Shown: piece by piece, positions 35,202-43,670 of the stretch
Position numbering within the stretch: position 1 is the first letter of the stretch
How the letters are laid out: the number at the start of each line of letters is the position of its first letter
Source: Paraglaciecola marina
Lineage (GTDB): Bacteria; Pseudomonadota; Gammaproteobacteria; Enterobacterales; Alteromonadaceae
NCBI RefSeq assembly: GCF_004360155.1
Contig: NZ_SAIS01000030.1
Coordinates: 1 to 56,291, forward strand
DNA length: 56,291 bases
Direction: 5' to 3'
Program-made: the position numbers and the translations under genes
The notes under the pieces: model-generated
Seen by the model: the letters and a program-made list of their open reading frames with translations, nothing else
Told to the model about the DNA's origin: nothing
Database searches by the model: none

Positions 35202-36422
35202 ATGCTCCACTCCTGTGAAACTCCTGGCCTGTTACCCATTCAAGCTGCTATTTCAAATATGCTTAAAAATGTTCACCCCGTATCTGAAAGTGAATGGGTG
35301 GATATTGAAGAAGCCTTAGAAAGAGTCTTGGCAGAGGACATAATCTCAACAATTAACGTTCCCCCGGCTGATAATTCAGCTATGGATGGTTACGCGTTAC
35401 GCCATAAAGATTTGATCGAAAACAATCAGCTTACCTTGGTAGGCACTGCTCTAGCTGGCGCTCCTTATAATGCTCAAGTATCTGCTGGCCAATGTGTGCG
35501 GATTATGACAGGTGCGATTATTCCGGAAGGTGCAGACGTTGTTGTGATGCAAGAAAATACTAACATTCACGATAAACAAGTTACTTTTCAACAAATACCA
35601 AAGTTAGGAAACAGTATTCGTAGGGCCGGAGAAGACATAAAGAAAGGCCAAGTGGTAATTGAGAAAGGCACCCAACTTACCCCAGCTTACCTAGCTTTAA
35701 TTGCATCAATTGGAATATCTGAGGTGGCAGTTATTCGCCGAGTCAAGGTTGGCTTGATTGCCACTGGCGATGAACTGACTCCACCAGGGGAAGCACTCGT
35801 CGAAGGGGCTATTTATGAAAGTAACCGCTATGCACTTACCGCTTTGCTAAGTACCTTTGCCGTTGAAATTTTTGACTTCGGTATTATCAAAGATAATAAA
35901 GAACAACTGAAAACCACCTTTGAACAGGCAGGTTCCCATTGTGATTTGGTCATATCTTGCGGCGGAGTTTCAGTTGGTGAGGCCGATTATGTAAAAGAAA
36001 TACTAGACCAACTCGGACAAATCAATTTCTGGAAAGTCGCGATTAAACCAGGCAAGCCCTTTGCTTTTGGACAATTGAACAACGCACTGTTTTGCGGTTT
36101 ACCTGGGAACCCAGTATCCTCTTATGTCACCTTTGAAACCTTAGTCACGCCATTATTAAATCAATTATGTGGCGCAAAAATTAAAGAACGCCCTTACTTC
36201 ATCGCTAGAGCGGCTTGTACTATTTACAAACGCCCGGGACGAGCTGATTATCAAAGGGGCATATTTTATCGTGATGACAATGGTGAGTTAGTCGTTAAAC
36301 CAAACGGCAAGCAAGGTTCAGGTATTATGAGTTCAATTGCCAATGCAAACTGTTATATACTATTAGGTCAGGATTCAGGTAATCTGGAACAAGGCAATAC
36401 AGTCAAAATTCAACCGTTTTAA
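35202..36422 (+). CDS. moeA: Molybdopterin molybdenumtransferase MoeA
   Basis: 406 residues. MoeA domains in order: an N-terminal region with the conserved PPADNSAMDGYAL (about residues 50-62), GAIIPEGADVVVMQEN, the domain III block VGLIATGDELTPPGEAL, SCGGVSVGEADYVKE and PGKPFAFG ... FCGLPGNPVSSYVTFE. The C-terminal domain IV is present. The enzyme inserts molybdate into adenylated molybdopterin to give molybdenum cofactor, which NasA encoded 6 kb away needs. No moaA-E or mog gene is adjacent. An intrinsic terminator follows. Confidence 0.95.
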   Translation: MLHSCETPGLLPIQAAISNMLKNVHPVSESEWVDIEEALERVLAEDIISTINVPPADNSAMDGYALRHKDLIENNQLTLVGTALAGAPYNAQVSAGQCVRIMTGAIIPEGADVVVMQENTNIHDKQVTFQQIPKLGNSIRRAGEDIKKGQVVIEKGTQLTPAYLALIASIGISEVAVIRRVKVGLIATGDELTPPGEALVEGAIYESNRYALTALLSTFAVEIFDFGIIKDNKEQLKTTFEQAGSHCDLVISCGGVSVGEADYVKEILDQLGQINFWKVAIKPGKPFAFGQLNNALFCGLPGNPVSSYVTFETLVTPLLNQLCGAKIKERPYFIARAACTIYKRPGRADYQRGIFYRDDNGELVVKPNGKQGSGIMSSIANANCYILLGQDSGNLEQGNTVKIQPF

Positions 36423-36456
36423 CTAGCAAACATTAGCCTAATCATATTCACAGAAA

Positions 36457-36500
36457 CTCAGCATAAAAAATAATGTAGAAGATATTTTATGCTGAGGTTT
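36457..36500 (+). terminator. Intrinsic terminator after moeA
   Basis: CTCAGCATAAAA (36457-36468) pairs exactly with TTTTATGCTGAG (36485-36496), followed by GTTTT. The loop is 16 bases and A+T-rich. Confidence 0.75.
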
Positions 36501-36526
36501 TAATTGCACTTATTAAAGAGACATCA

Positions 36527-37879
36527 GTGGTATTTAAACAAGAACTTAAAACTATTATCCAACTTGCTTGGCCACTATTAATTGCGCAAATTACCCAAAC
36601 CTTAATGGGTGTGTCAGATACCATTATGGCTGGGCGCTATTCTGCTACAGATATGGCTGCTGTCGCCATTGGCTTTGGTTTTACTTTTCCTATTTTAGTT
36701 TTTTTACAAGGAATAACCTTAGCTTTACCGCCAATAATTTCTCGTTTTAATGGCTCTAAACAACTAGATAAAGTAGCTAATGTTACACAACAAATGGTGT
36801 GGTTAGCCTTAGGTATTTCTGCCTTTGCCCTGCTGTTTTCTTTTGGGTTTACACCTTTATTACAGTTTATTGACATGGACGCCGAATTACGCAGTATTAC
36901 TATCGATTACATTCAATACGTATTATATTCAATGCCGGCATTTGCTGTATATCAAGTGCTTAGAAATTACTGTGAAGGTCTTTCTGTTACTAAACCCAGC
37001 ATGCTTATTATGGTAATTGGGTTATTGGTTAATATTCCCGCAAACTATGTACTAATTTATGGAAAGCTTGGACTACCCGAAATGGGTGGCGCAGGCTGCG
37101 GTATTGCTACTGGATTAGTGTTTGTAGCCATGTTATTCGCCACTTGGTTTTATACTTTAAAGTCGAGTAAATTAGCTAAATTTGCTCTATATCAAAAAGT
37201 CTATCGCCCTCACCTACTTGATATGTGGAGTAACCTAAAGTTAGGTCTTCCTATTGCCTTGACTATTTTGTGCGAGGTGACTTTATTTGCTGCAGTACCC
37301 ATTTTATTAGCCCCTTTTGGCGCTACTATTGTGGCATCCCACCAAGTGGCATTAAACTTTTCAGCTTTAATGTTTATGATCCCACTTAGTATAGGTATCA
37401 CCGCTAGTATCCGCATAGGGTTTCTATTAGGAGAGCAAAAACCAGCACAAGCCAAGCTAGCTATAAAATGTGCCTTTACCTTAGGTTTTTGCACATCAGT
37501 ATTCGCCGCTTTAATTACCATTATATTACGAGGCCCAATATCAAGGCTTTATAGTATTGATCAAGAAGTAATCGACCTCGCATCAAGCTTGTTATTGTTT
37601 GCCGCAATGTTTCAGTTTTCTGATGCGATACAAGTTATATCTGGCCACGCATTGCGTGGTTATAAAGATACTGCCGCCATGTTTTACCTCAGCTTTATTT
37701 CGTATTGGGGTGTGGGTATGACTACAGGCTGTATTTTAGGATTAACCGACTGGATAGTCCCTAAAATGGCTGCAGCTGGCTTTTGGATTGGTTTTATTTG
37801 TGGCTTAACAACTGCAGCCGTTTTATTAGGATTAAGGTTGCGGTATATTCAAAAATATCAATTAAATGATTTTGCATAA
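36527..37879 (+). CDS. MATE family efflux transporter (NorM-like)
   Basis: 450 residues, twelve predicted membrane helices in two related halves. The N-terminus has IIQLAWPLLIAQITQTLMGVSDTIMAG, with the first Asp and Gln in their usual places in NorM. The second half begins with the equivalent LGLPIALTILCEVTLFA. MATE proteins exchange Na+ or H+ for cationic drugs or organic compounds. The start is a GTG at 36527 with AAAGAG upstream. It lies between a terminator and the gene for a periplasmic binding protein-like protein 28 bases on, probably a small operon with the next two genes. Confidence 0.92.
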   Translation: MVFKQELKTIIQLAWPLLIAQITQTLMGVSDTIMAGRYSATDMAAVAIGFGFTFPILVFLQGITLALPPIISRFNGSKQLDKVANVTQQMVWLALGISAFALLFSFGFTPLLQFIDMDAELRSITIDYIQYVLYSMPAFAVYQVLRNYCEGLSVTKPSMLIMVIGLLVNIPANYVLIYGKLGLPEMGGAGCGIATGLVFVAMLFATWFYTLKSSKLAKFALYQKVYRPHLLDMWSNLKLGLPIALTILCEVTLFAAVPILLAPFGATIVASHQVALNFSALMFMIPLSIGITASIRIGFLLGEQKPAQAKLAIKCAFTLGFCTSVFAALITIILRGPISRLYSIDQEVIDLASSLLLFAAMFQFSDAIQVISGHALRGYKDTAAMFYLSFISYWGVGMTTGCILGLTDWIVPKMAAAGFWIGFICGLTTAAVLLGLRLRYIQKYQLNDFA

Positions 37880-37907
37880 AAACTAAATGCAAGGTAGTAA
37901 ATCACTT

Positions 37908-38783
37908 ATGAACTTCTCAAGTTTGCTGCGAGTCTTAATTGTCACTTTTATATTATGTGTAACTGGGTTTGTAAATTCAGCACCTATACACTTCATCATT
38001 GATTCTGATTCATTTAAAACATTTTTTGAAAATGATAGTGAGCCTACAAATATGCATGAGGCTACTTATCAATTAATTTTTAATGAAATCAAAATGATAC
38101 CTCAAATTTCTTTAATCCCACATCTACGAATGAAACACTTTCTTGATTCTACACAGGCAACCTGTACTTTCTATCACCTAAAAACGCCAGAAAGAACGAA
38201 TCGATATATTTTTAGTTATCCAACAGACATTTTCCTTGGGGTTAAACTGTATCAACATAAATCCAGTAAACCTATTGATGAAAGGTTTTTAGATAACGAA
38301 GGCAGATTATTATCAGTTAGCAACTTTTTTAATGATAAAACCAACGATGCTAATTTACTGTTAATGTCAGGTAAGTCTTACGGCTTCGAATTGGACCAGC
38401 AAATTAAAGAGATTAATCCTATTTCAAAAATAATGATCTCAGGAGAAAGCCCTAATAAAGCCTTTCTTGGTATGTTTTTAAAAAAGCGAGTGGATTATAT
38501 TATATATTACCCTACTGTATTTCTTCATTTTCCTGAAGAGGCAAAAACCTTAAGGTCTTATCCTATCAAAGGCTCGCGCCCATATATGTTTGGCAGAATA
38601 ATGTGTAACAACACTGCTACTAGCCAAGATTTTATAACCCGTGTAAATCAAGTTTTAAAAAAACTCTATAGTTCAGACGAATTTTTAAATGCCATTTTAG
38701 ACTTCACTCCAAGGGCTGAACATGAGCATGTTAAGGAGATTATTCGAACTAGATTTATTACTGAAACACTACAACAAGGTTAA
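37908..38783 (+). CDS. Periplasmic solute-binding protein-like protein (SBP family 3-like)
   Basis: About 291 residues from ATG 37908; the frame is open from 37887. It has a signal peptide ending VNSA and then a domain with IHFIIDSDSFKTFFENDSEPTN. A typical two-lobe pattern is suggested by YQLIFNEIKMIPQISLIPHLRMKHFL, the middle region FSYPTDIFLGVKLYQHK and the late SYGFELDQQIKEINP. This resembles amino-acid/ligand-binding proteins of family 3, but there is no ABC permease or ATPase gene nearby, so it is an orphan sensor or binding protein. Ligand unknown; the lack of a strong family signature keeps the call modest. Confidence 0.6.
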   Translation: MNFSSLLRVLIVTFILCVTGFVNSAPIHFIIDSDSFKTFFENDSEPTNMHEATYQLIFNEIKMIPQISLIPHLRMKHFLDSTQATCTFYHLKTPERTNRYIFSYPTDIFLGVKLYQHKSSKPIDERFLDNEGRLLSVSNFFNDKTNDANLLLMSGKSYGFELDQQIKEINPISKIMISGESPNKAFLGMFLKKRVDYIIYYPTVFLHFPEEAKTLRSYPIKGSRPYMFGRIMCNNTATSQDFITRVNQVLKKLYSSDEFLNAILDFTPRAEHEHVKEIIRTRFITETLQQG

Positions 38784-38797
38784 ATGATTTTAATACT

Positions 38798-39235
38798 ATG
38801 CAGTTAACCGATATTGCCATTAGAAAGGTATCTAAAGGGCCAATGAAAACGTTGAGTGAAGTGATGGTCACTAGAGTTGCGGGACTAAATGGCGATTTTC
38901 GAGGCAAACCTGGTAAACGTCAGGTAACTATTTTAAGTCAAGAGCAGTGGGACATAACTTGCACTGAAATAGAGGCTGACCTTCCATGGACAACCCGGCG
39001 GGCAAATCTATTAGTTTCTGGCGTTAGTTTTAATAAAGATATGGTCGGAAAACTAATTAAGATAGGCCCTTTGATATTAATCATTACCCGAGAAACCGAC
39101 CCTTGCCCAAGAATGGATCAACAATACCTAGGCTTGACTCAGGCTCTTATACCAAACTGGCGAGGTGGAATTTGTTGCCAAGTAATCGCTGATGGTAGGG
39201 TCAAAATAGGTGATGAAATACAAATTGTAGGTTAA
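38798..39235 (+). CDS. MOSC domain-containing protein
   Basis: 145 residues, a single MOSC domain. The conserved elements are GLNGDFRGKPGKRQVTILS, RRANLLVSGV, and the Cys-containing ETDPCPRMD (about residue 105), the cysteine expected to carry sulfur or molybdenum in MOSC proteins. The family is thought to transfer sulfur to, or bind, molybdenum cofactor. It lies 14 bases after the binding-protein-like gene and converges with the rhodanese gene. Being close to moeA and nasA fits a role in molybdenum enzymes, by position only. Confidence 0.85.
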   Translation: MQLTDIAIRKVSKGPMKTLSEVMVTRVAGLNGDFRGKPGKRQVTILSQEQWDITCTEIEADLPWTTRRANLLVSGVSFNKDMVGKLIKIGPLILIITRETDPCPRMDQQYLGLTQALIPNWRGGICCQVIADGRVKIGDEIQIVG

Positions 39236-39261
39236 ATACTACTATTTCCTACTGGTTTTTC

Positions 39262-39606
39262 CTAAAAACATCGTTGGATTTCATCCATCTTACAAGTAAT
39301 AACAGTCACATTTTCATAACCAACTCTTTGTAATTGTTCCGCAGCCAGAGCGGCACGAGCAGAGGTTGCACAGTGTAAATAGATTGCTCTTGTTGGATCT
39401 TTCTCAAGCTCCATCATTTTCATTTCAAGCAATCCCCTTGGAATATTAATCGCTCCTTCAGCTGGAAAAGCTTGGTGCTCAGCAGGTTCACGAACATCAA
39501 TCAATAATCCACTATTTTCTGCTCGTTCCTCAGCAGCAGTTTTTGCATCAATACAGCGAATATTTTGTTTTACTTCAAAAATTAAATCTGCAATGCCTTT
39601 AAGCAT
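39262..39606 (-). CDS. Rhodanese-domain protein (soluble half of a split YgaP)
   Basis: 114 residues, one rhodanese domain. The entry motif is LLIDVREPAEHQ and the active loop is LHCATSARA with Cys79 as the persulfide cysteine. There is no signal peptide or membrane segment. The gene lies 3 bases after the DUF2892-like gene, and together the two match the domains of E. coli YgaP (rhodanese plus two-helix membrane domain), but as separate chains and in the reverse order. It probably takes or passes sulfane sulfur in the cytoplasm. It is divergent from the ArsR-family regulator that probably controls it. Confidence 0.85.
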   Translation of the reverse strand: MLKGIADLIFEVKQNIRCIDAKTAAEERAENSGLLIDVREPAEHQAFPAEGAINIPRGLLEMKMMELEKDPTRAIYLHCATSARAALAAEQLQRVGYENVTVITCKMDEIQRCF

Positions 39607-39609
39607 GTT

Positions 39610-39804
39610 TTACTCCTGAACACCTAATTTTTTTAAAATGGTAATCATAGGACACCATAATGTGAATGCTGATTGAATTAAATTAGCGGCAATAAAAATA
39701 CTGAAAAATATCCAATTTGGATGGACCCAATGGGTTAACGCTAACGATATTAAGAGCATTGCCCCTGCAATTAATCGTAAAGCAGCATGTAATTTCATTT
39801 TCAC
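39610..39804 (-). CDS. Two-helix DUF2892/YgaP-like membrane protein
   Basis: 64 residues with two hydrophobic helices (about residues 6-24 and 28-46) and a short polar C-terminus. LRLIAGAMLLISLAL and NLIQSAFTLWCPM followed by ILKKLG are the characteristic DUF2892 pattern, the last resembling the membrane domain of YgaP. It starts 36 bases left of a perfect inverted repeat and is the first gene of the leftward pair. It would anchor or assist the separate rhodanese encoded next. Confidence 0.82.
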   Translation of the reverse strand: MKMKLHAALRLIAGAMLLISLALTHWVHPNWIFFSIFIAANLIQSAFTLWCPMITILKKLGVQE

Positions 39805-39839
39805 TCTCCAACTTCAAATTTGATAATACATTAGACCCT

Positions 39840-39867
39840 GCTAATATTAGTGTCAACTAATATTAGC
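39840..39867. promoter_or_regulatory. Probable ArsR-family operator between the divergent genes
   Basis: GCTAATATTAG (39840-39850), spacer TGTCAA, CTAATATTAGC (39857-39867): a perfect 11-bp inverted repeat. The spacer on the minus strand is TTGACA, an ideal -35 hexamer for the leftward genes, with TAATGT 17 bases on as -10. On the plus strand TATAAT (39877-39882) lies just to the right. A repressor here would block both directions. Confidence 0.85.
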
Positions 39868-39894
39868 ATTTTCTTATATAATATTTATAATGGC

Positions 39895-40221
39895 ATGATT
39901 AAAACTAAAGATAAGGTTATAAAATTGGATCTGAATCAACTGTCTAGTAACGCTGGTAATGCCGAAGCCTTCTTAAAAATAATGGCAAATAAAAATAGAC
40001 TCATGATCTTATGTACTTTAATGAATGAGGAGCGCAGCGTTTCTGAGTTAAACCAAAACATTCCTTTAGGACAGTCAGCACTATCACAACACTTGGCTGT
40101 ATTACGTAAACATAACTTAGTAGAAACACGAAGAGACGCTCAAAGTATCTACTATTCAGTCACTGATACTCGTGTTAAGCAAATTATTGAAAAACTGTAC
40201 GAATTCTTCTGTGACGTATAA
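39895..40221 (+). CDS. ArsR-family repressor, SqrR/BigR/YgaV-like persulfide sensor
   Basis: About 108 residues from ATG 39895. The winged helix reads FLKIMANKNRLMILCTLM, SVSELNQNIPLGQSALSQHLAVLRKHNLVETRR, then IYYSV (written in parts: PLGQSALSQHLAVLRKHNLV). It has no metal-binding CxC motif of ArsR/SmtB. It has Cys40 (RLMILCTL) and Cys106 (FFCDV), 66 residues apart, the spacing of the sulfane-sulfur-sensing pair of SqrR and BigR. An upstream GTG at 39850 lies inside the operator and is rejected; a TTG at 39925 with an AAGG site is a possible alternative. The RND permease starts 24 bases downstream on the same strand. Confidence 0.85.
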   Translation: MIKTKDKVIKLDLNQLSSNAGNAEAFLKIMANKNRLMILCTLMNEERSVSELNQNIPLGQSALSQHLAVLRKHNLVETRRDAQSIYYSVTDTRVKQIIEKLYEFFCDV

Positions 40222-40244
40222 GCCCTTCATGATGGAGCTGTAAA

Positions 40245-43200
40245 ATGCATAATTCATTAAAGTCTCACCCTTTTGATAATGCTGTACGTTACGCATTATT
40301 AAATCGGGGTTTACCACTGTTTTTATTTTTATTTGCCCTTATCGCCGGTGTTATAGCATTGCAAGCAACGCCCAGAGAAGAAGAGCCGCAAATTGTAGTA
40401 CCTATGATTGAAGTATTGGTGGATGTCCCAAACTTATCGGCTCGTCAGGTTGAGCGGCAAGTAACCACTCCTCTAGAGCAGCTATTGACTCAAATAGCTG
40501 GTGTTGAACACGTTTATTCCACCTCTTTGGATGGGCAGCTATCGGTAGTACTGCGATTTTTTGTAGGAGAAAATCGTGAAAATGCCCTTATCAATACATA
40601 CAACAAACTGTATGCAAATCAAGATTTAATACCGTCAGTGGTAAGCAACTGGATATTAAAACCCGTTGAAGTGGACGATATTCCGATTGTGATGATTGGT
40701 TTAGTAAGTAGTGATGAGCAAAAATATAATGATGTTGCTTTACGTAGAATAAGTCAGGAAATATCGACTTTATTACAGGGCTTAGAAAATACCAGCGAAG
40801 TGAATATCATTGGTGGCAGGCTTCGTAAAATTGAAGTTGAGTTAGATATTACCGCGCTAGCAGCTTATCAAACCAGTGCGCTAGATGTTTATAGTGCAAT
40901 AACACGTTCTAATCAGCTCAATCAATCTTCAACTGTAGTCATGGGTGCAAAAGCTGTAGTGATTGAATCAGGCGATGTGATCCGTAGTATAGATGAGCTA
41001 AATAACCTTGTGGTTAACATGATCAATGGTAAGTCTGTAATATTACAAGATGTTGCCAAAATCCAAGACTCACAACAAACAGTGAACTCTTATCAGTGGC
41101 TTGAGTATAGTCATCAAGCTATACAGAATAGTACCAGCCCCTCAGATAAAGTTCTTAGCACACAAGCAAACCCCATGGTTACTATTAGCATTGCCAAACA
41201 AAAAGGTACAAATGCTGTACGGGTAGCAGATGATGTATTAAGCAAAATGGCCGAGCTTAAAGCAAGCTTTCTTCCGCCAGAAATTGATTACAAAATTCTT
41301 AGAGACTATGGTCAAACAGCAAACGAAAAGGTTAATAATCTAAGTTCCAGTTTAGCCTTTGCGGTATTTACTGTAGTGGTGTTTATTGGCATATTTCTGG
41401 GCTGGCGAGCTGCAATTGTTGTGGGTATGGCAGTACCTGTTTGTTACGGGCTTACTTTGCTTTTAGATTTAATGCTTGGTTATAGTATTAACCGGGTGAC
41501 GCTATTTGCTTTAATACTGTCTTTAGGTTTATTAGTAGATGACCCTATTACGGGCATCGACAATATTACTCGCTTTCTAAATTTATCAAATAGTCAAAAA
41601 AACAAAACCCAACGCATTGTAGACGCTATGTCTGAGATACGCTCACCTCTTATTATGTCTACTGTAACTATCATATTGGCATTTGTGCCCTTAGCTTTTA
41701 TCACCGGTATGATGGGGCCATACATGGCCCCAATGGCGTTCAATGTTCCTATCAGTGTAATATTGTCTGGTGTTGTTGCCTTTTTTATTACTCCTTGGTT
41801 AGCGTCACATCTACTTAAGCCTCAGGAAGTAAAAAACACTGATACAGAATCTGTTTATAAACGTCTCTTAGGGCCACTGATAGCCAATAAATCTAGAGCT
41901 AAATTTGGTTTATATGTGGTGTTAGGTTTATTTATCGCTGCTAGTTTATTACCACTACTTCGTGCTGTGCCTTTAAAGTTATTACCCTTTGATAACAAAA
42001 ATGAAATACAGCTTTTAATAGATTTACCTGAATCAGCTACTTTAGAACAAAGTGCGGCTAAGACTCAGGAAGTCATAGAAATCGCTAAAACTCTACCTGA
42101 AGTGGCGCTCCTTGCTGCCTATGTAGGTGAAGCGTCACCTATGGATTTTAATGGCATGGTACGCCAATACTATCAGAGGAACTCACCCAACCAAGCCGAA
42201 GTTAGGCTAATTTTACTCGACAAAAATGAACGTGAGCAGCAATCCCACGGTGTGGTGCTAAGGTTAAGAGAGCTACTCACCCCTTTGCAAACTGAAGCCA
42301 CTAACATAAAAGTGGTAGAAGTCCCACCAGGACCACCTGTATTAAGTACCTTTGTAGCCGAAATATATGCTGAGCCTTTTGTTGAATTAGCTAGCCAACA
42401 ACAGGCGGCACAAACACTTATGCAACGTTTAGCGAAAGAGCCCTATGTAGTGGAAATAGATTCGAGTATCACCGCCCCCCAAGAAATAGCCCGTTTTATC
42501 GTAGATAAGCAAAAAGCAGCTTTGTCTGGTATTTCTACTGCTGATGTTAATCAAACCATAGACATTGCAGCTAGAGGGGTTAGCGCTGGCATATTACAAA
42601 CTGAAAATGAAGTCACTCCTCTAGAAATTGAGTTAAAACTGCCTTTTAATAAAGCCAACCAAACCAGTGATTTTGATGGCCTATCCCTAAGGGGAATAAC
42701 TGGCGTTGCTCAGCAAGATGCTGGTGTGGGATTAGAGCCAGCGCCCCAACCCATTGTAAACCTAGCGGAATTGGGTCAATGGCAAACATTTGAAGTTAGC
42801 CAACCAATATTACATAAAGATTTACGACCGGTAATCTATGTAACAGCGGAGCTATCTGGGCGCACACCAGCAGAAGTGATAGCCGACATTAGCGCTGATC
42901 GTATACAGGCCAATAACGCTAAATCTATAGATACATTAAACAATGATATACCGAATAAGCAGCCAAAAAACAGTTGGCAAACACGAACCTATTTAAACTC
43001 AGGTGCAGGTATTCAATGGGCGATCCCTGAGGGTATTAGTATTGAGTTTGGTGGCGAAGGAGAATGGTTGATTACAATTGATGTTTTCCGGGATATGGGT
43101 ATCGCTTTTGCGTTTGCATTAGTAGGAATTTTTATAGTGTTACGTTGGCAGATATCTAGTAGCGCTTTAGCACTAATTATTATGTCTGCCATACCGTTAA

Positions 43201-43670
43201 CCATAATCGGCATCATGCCAGGATTTTGGTTAATGAATCAATTTGGTGAACGCTGGATTGGCAATGCCCCTGACCCGGTATTATTTACCGCAACAGCTAT
43301 GATAGGAATGATTGCACTGGCTGGTATTGTAGTGCGTAACTCACTAATTTTAGTGGAATTTATAACCTTAGCTAGAGCCAATGGAAACACCATAAAAGAA
43401 GCATTATTTGCAGCGGGAACTGTGCGTATGAGACCTGTTTTATTAACCGCGGGTACTACTTTGCTAGGTAATATCGTCATCATTCTTGACCCAGTGTTTA
43501 GTGGCCTTGCCCTAGCTATTATTTTTGGCATTATCGCCTCCACTTTCTTCTCTTTATTAGTGGTTCCTATGGTGTACTTTTTAGTATTTGATAAAGAAAC
43601 CACAGCGTCTAATGAAGAAACTCCCCATATAAAACTAGCAAGTCATTCAACTCAGGAGAGCCAAGCATGA
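40245..43670 (+). CDS. RND efflux permease of the persulfide-regulator operon
   Basis: 1141 residues with the RND layout: TM1 (LFLFLFALIAGVIALQATPR), two large periplasmic loops and two six-helix bundles. The proton relay Asp pair is in LGLLVDDPITGIDN (helix 4) and the helix 10 basic residue is Arg in VVRNSLILVEF, where HAE1 pumps have Lys. The N-terminal EEEPQIVVPMIEVLVDVP is typical of a branch separate from AcrB. It is therefore not the same type as the permease at 3217. It probably exports a compound or exchanges with protons; being under a persulfide-type repressor suggests a sulfur-related substrate, which is inference. The partner gene overlaps by four bases. Confidence 0.9.
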   Translation: MHNSLKSHPFDNAVRYALLNRGLPLFLFLFALIAGVIALQATPREEEPQIVVPMIEVLVDVPNLSARQVERQVTTPLEQLLTQIAGVEHVYSTSLDGQLSVVLRFFVGENRENALINTYNKLYANQDLIPSVVSNWILKPVEVDDIPIVMIGLVSSDEQKYNDVALRRISQEISTLLQGLENTSEVNIIGGRLRKIEVELDITALAAYQTSALDVYSAITRSNQLNQSSTVVMGAKAVVIESGDVIRSIDELNNLVVNMINGKSVILQDVAKIQDSQQTVNSYQWLEYSHQAIQNSTSPSDKVLSTQANPMVTISIAKQKGTNAVRVADDVLSKMAELKASFLPPEIDYKILRDYGQTANEKVNNLSSSLAFAVFTVVVFIGIFLGWRAAIVVGMAVPVCYGLTLLLDLMLGYSINRVTLFALILSLGLLVDDPITGIDNITRFLNLSNSQKNKTQRIVDAMSEIRSPLIMSTVTIILAFVPLAFITGMMGPYMAPMAFNVPISVILSGVVAFFITPWLASHLLKPQEVKNTDTESVYKRLLGPLIANKSRAKFGLYVVLGLFIAASLLPLLRAVPLKLLPFDNKNEIQLLIDLPESATLEQSAAKTQEVIEIAKTLPEVALLAAYVGEASPMDFNGMVRQYYQRNSPNQAEVRLILLDKNEREQQSHGVVLRLRELLTPLQTEATNIKVVEVPPGPPVLSTFVAEIYAEPFVELASQQQAAQTLMQRLAKEPYVVEIDSSITAPQEIARFIVDKQKAALSGISTADVNQTIDIAARGVSAGILQTENEVTPLEIELKLPFNKANQTSDFDGLSLRGITGVAQQDAGVGLEPAPQPIVNLAELGQWQTFEVSQPILHKDLRPVIYVTAELSGRTPAEVIADISADRIQANNAKSIDTLNNDIPNKQPKNSWQTRTYLNSGAGIQWAIPEGISIEFGGEGEWLITIDVFRDMGIAFAFALVGIFIVLRWQISSSALALIIMSAIPLTIIGIMPGFWLMNQFGERWIGNAPDPVLFTATAMIGMIALAGIVVRNSLILVEFITLARANGNTIKEALFAAGTVRMRPVLLTAGTTLLGNIVIILDPVFSGLALAIIFGIIASTFFSLLVVPMVYFLVFDKETTASNEETPHIKLASHSTQESQA

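Noticed and set aside
39850-39894. GTG start for the ArsR-family gene
   Set aside because: It falls inside the perfect inverted repeat and before the likely -10 box, and the extra N-terminal residues are unlike the family.
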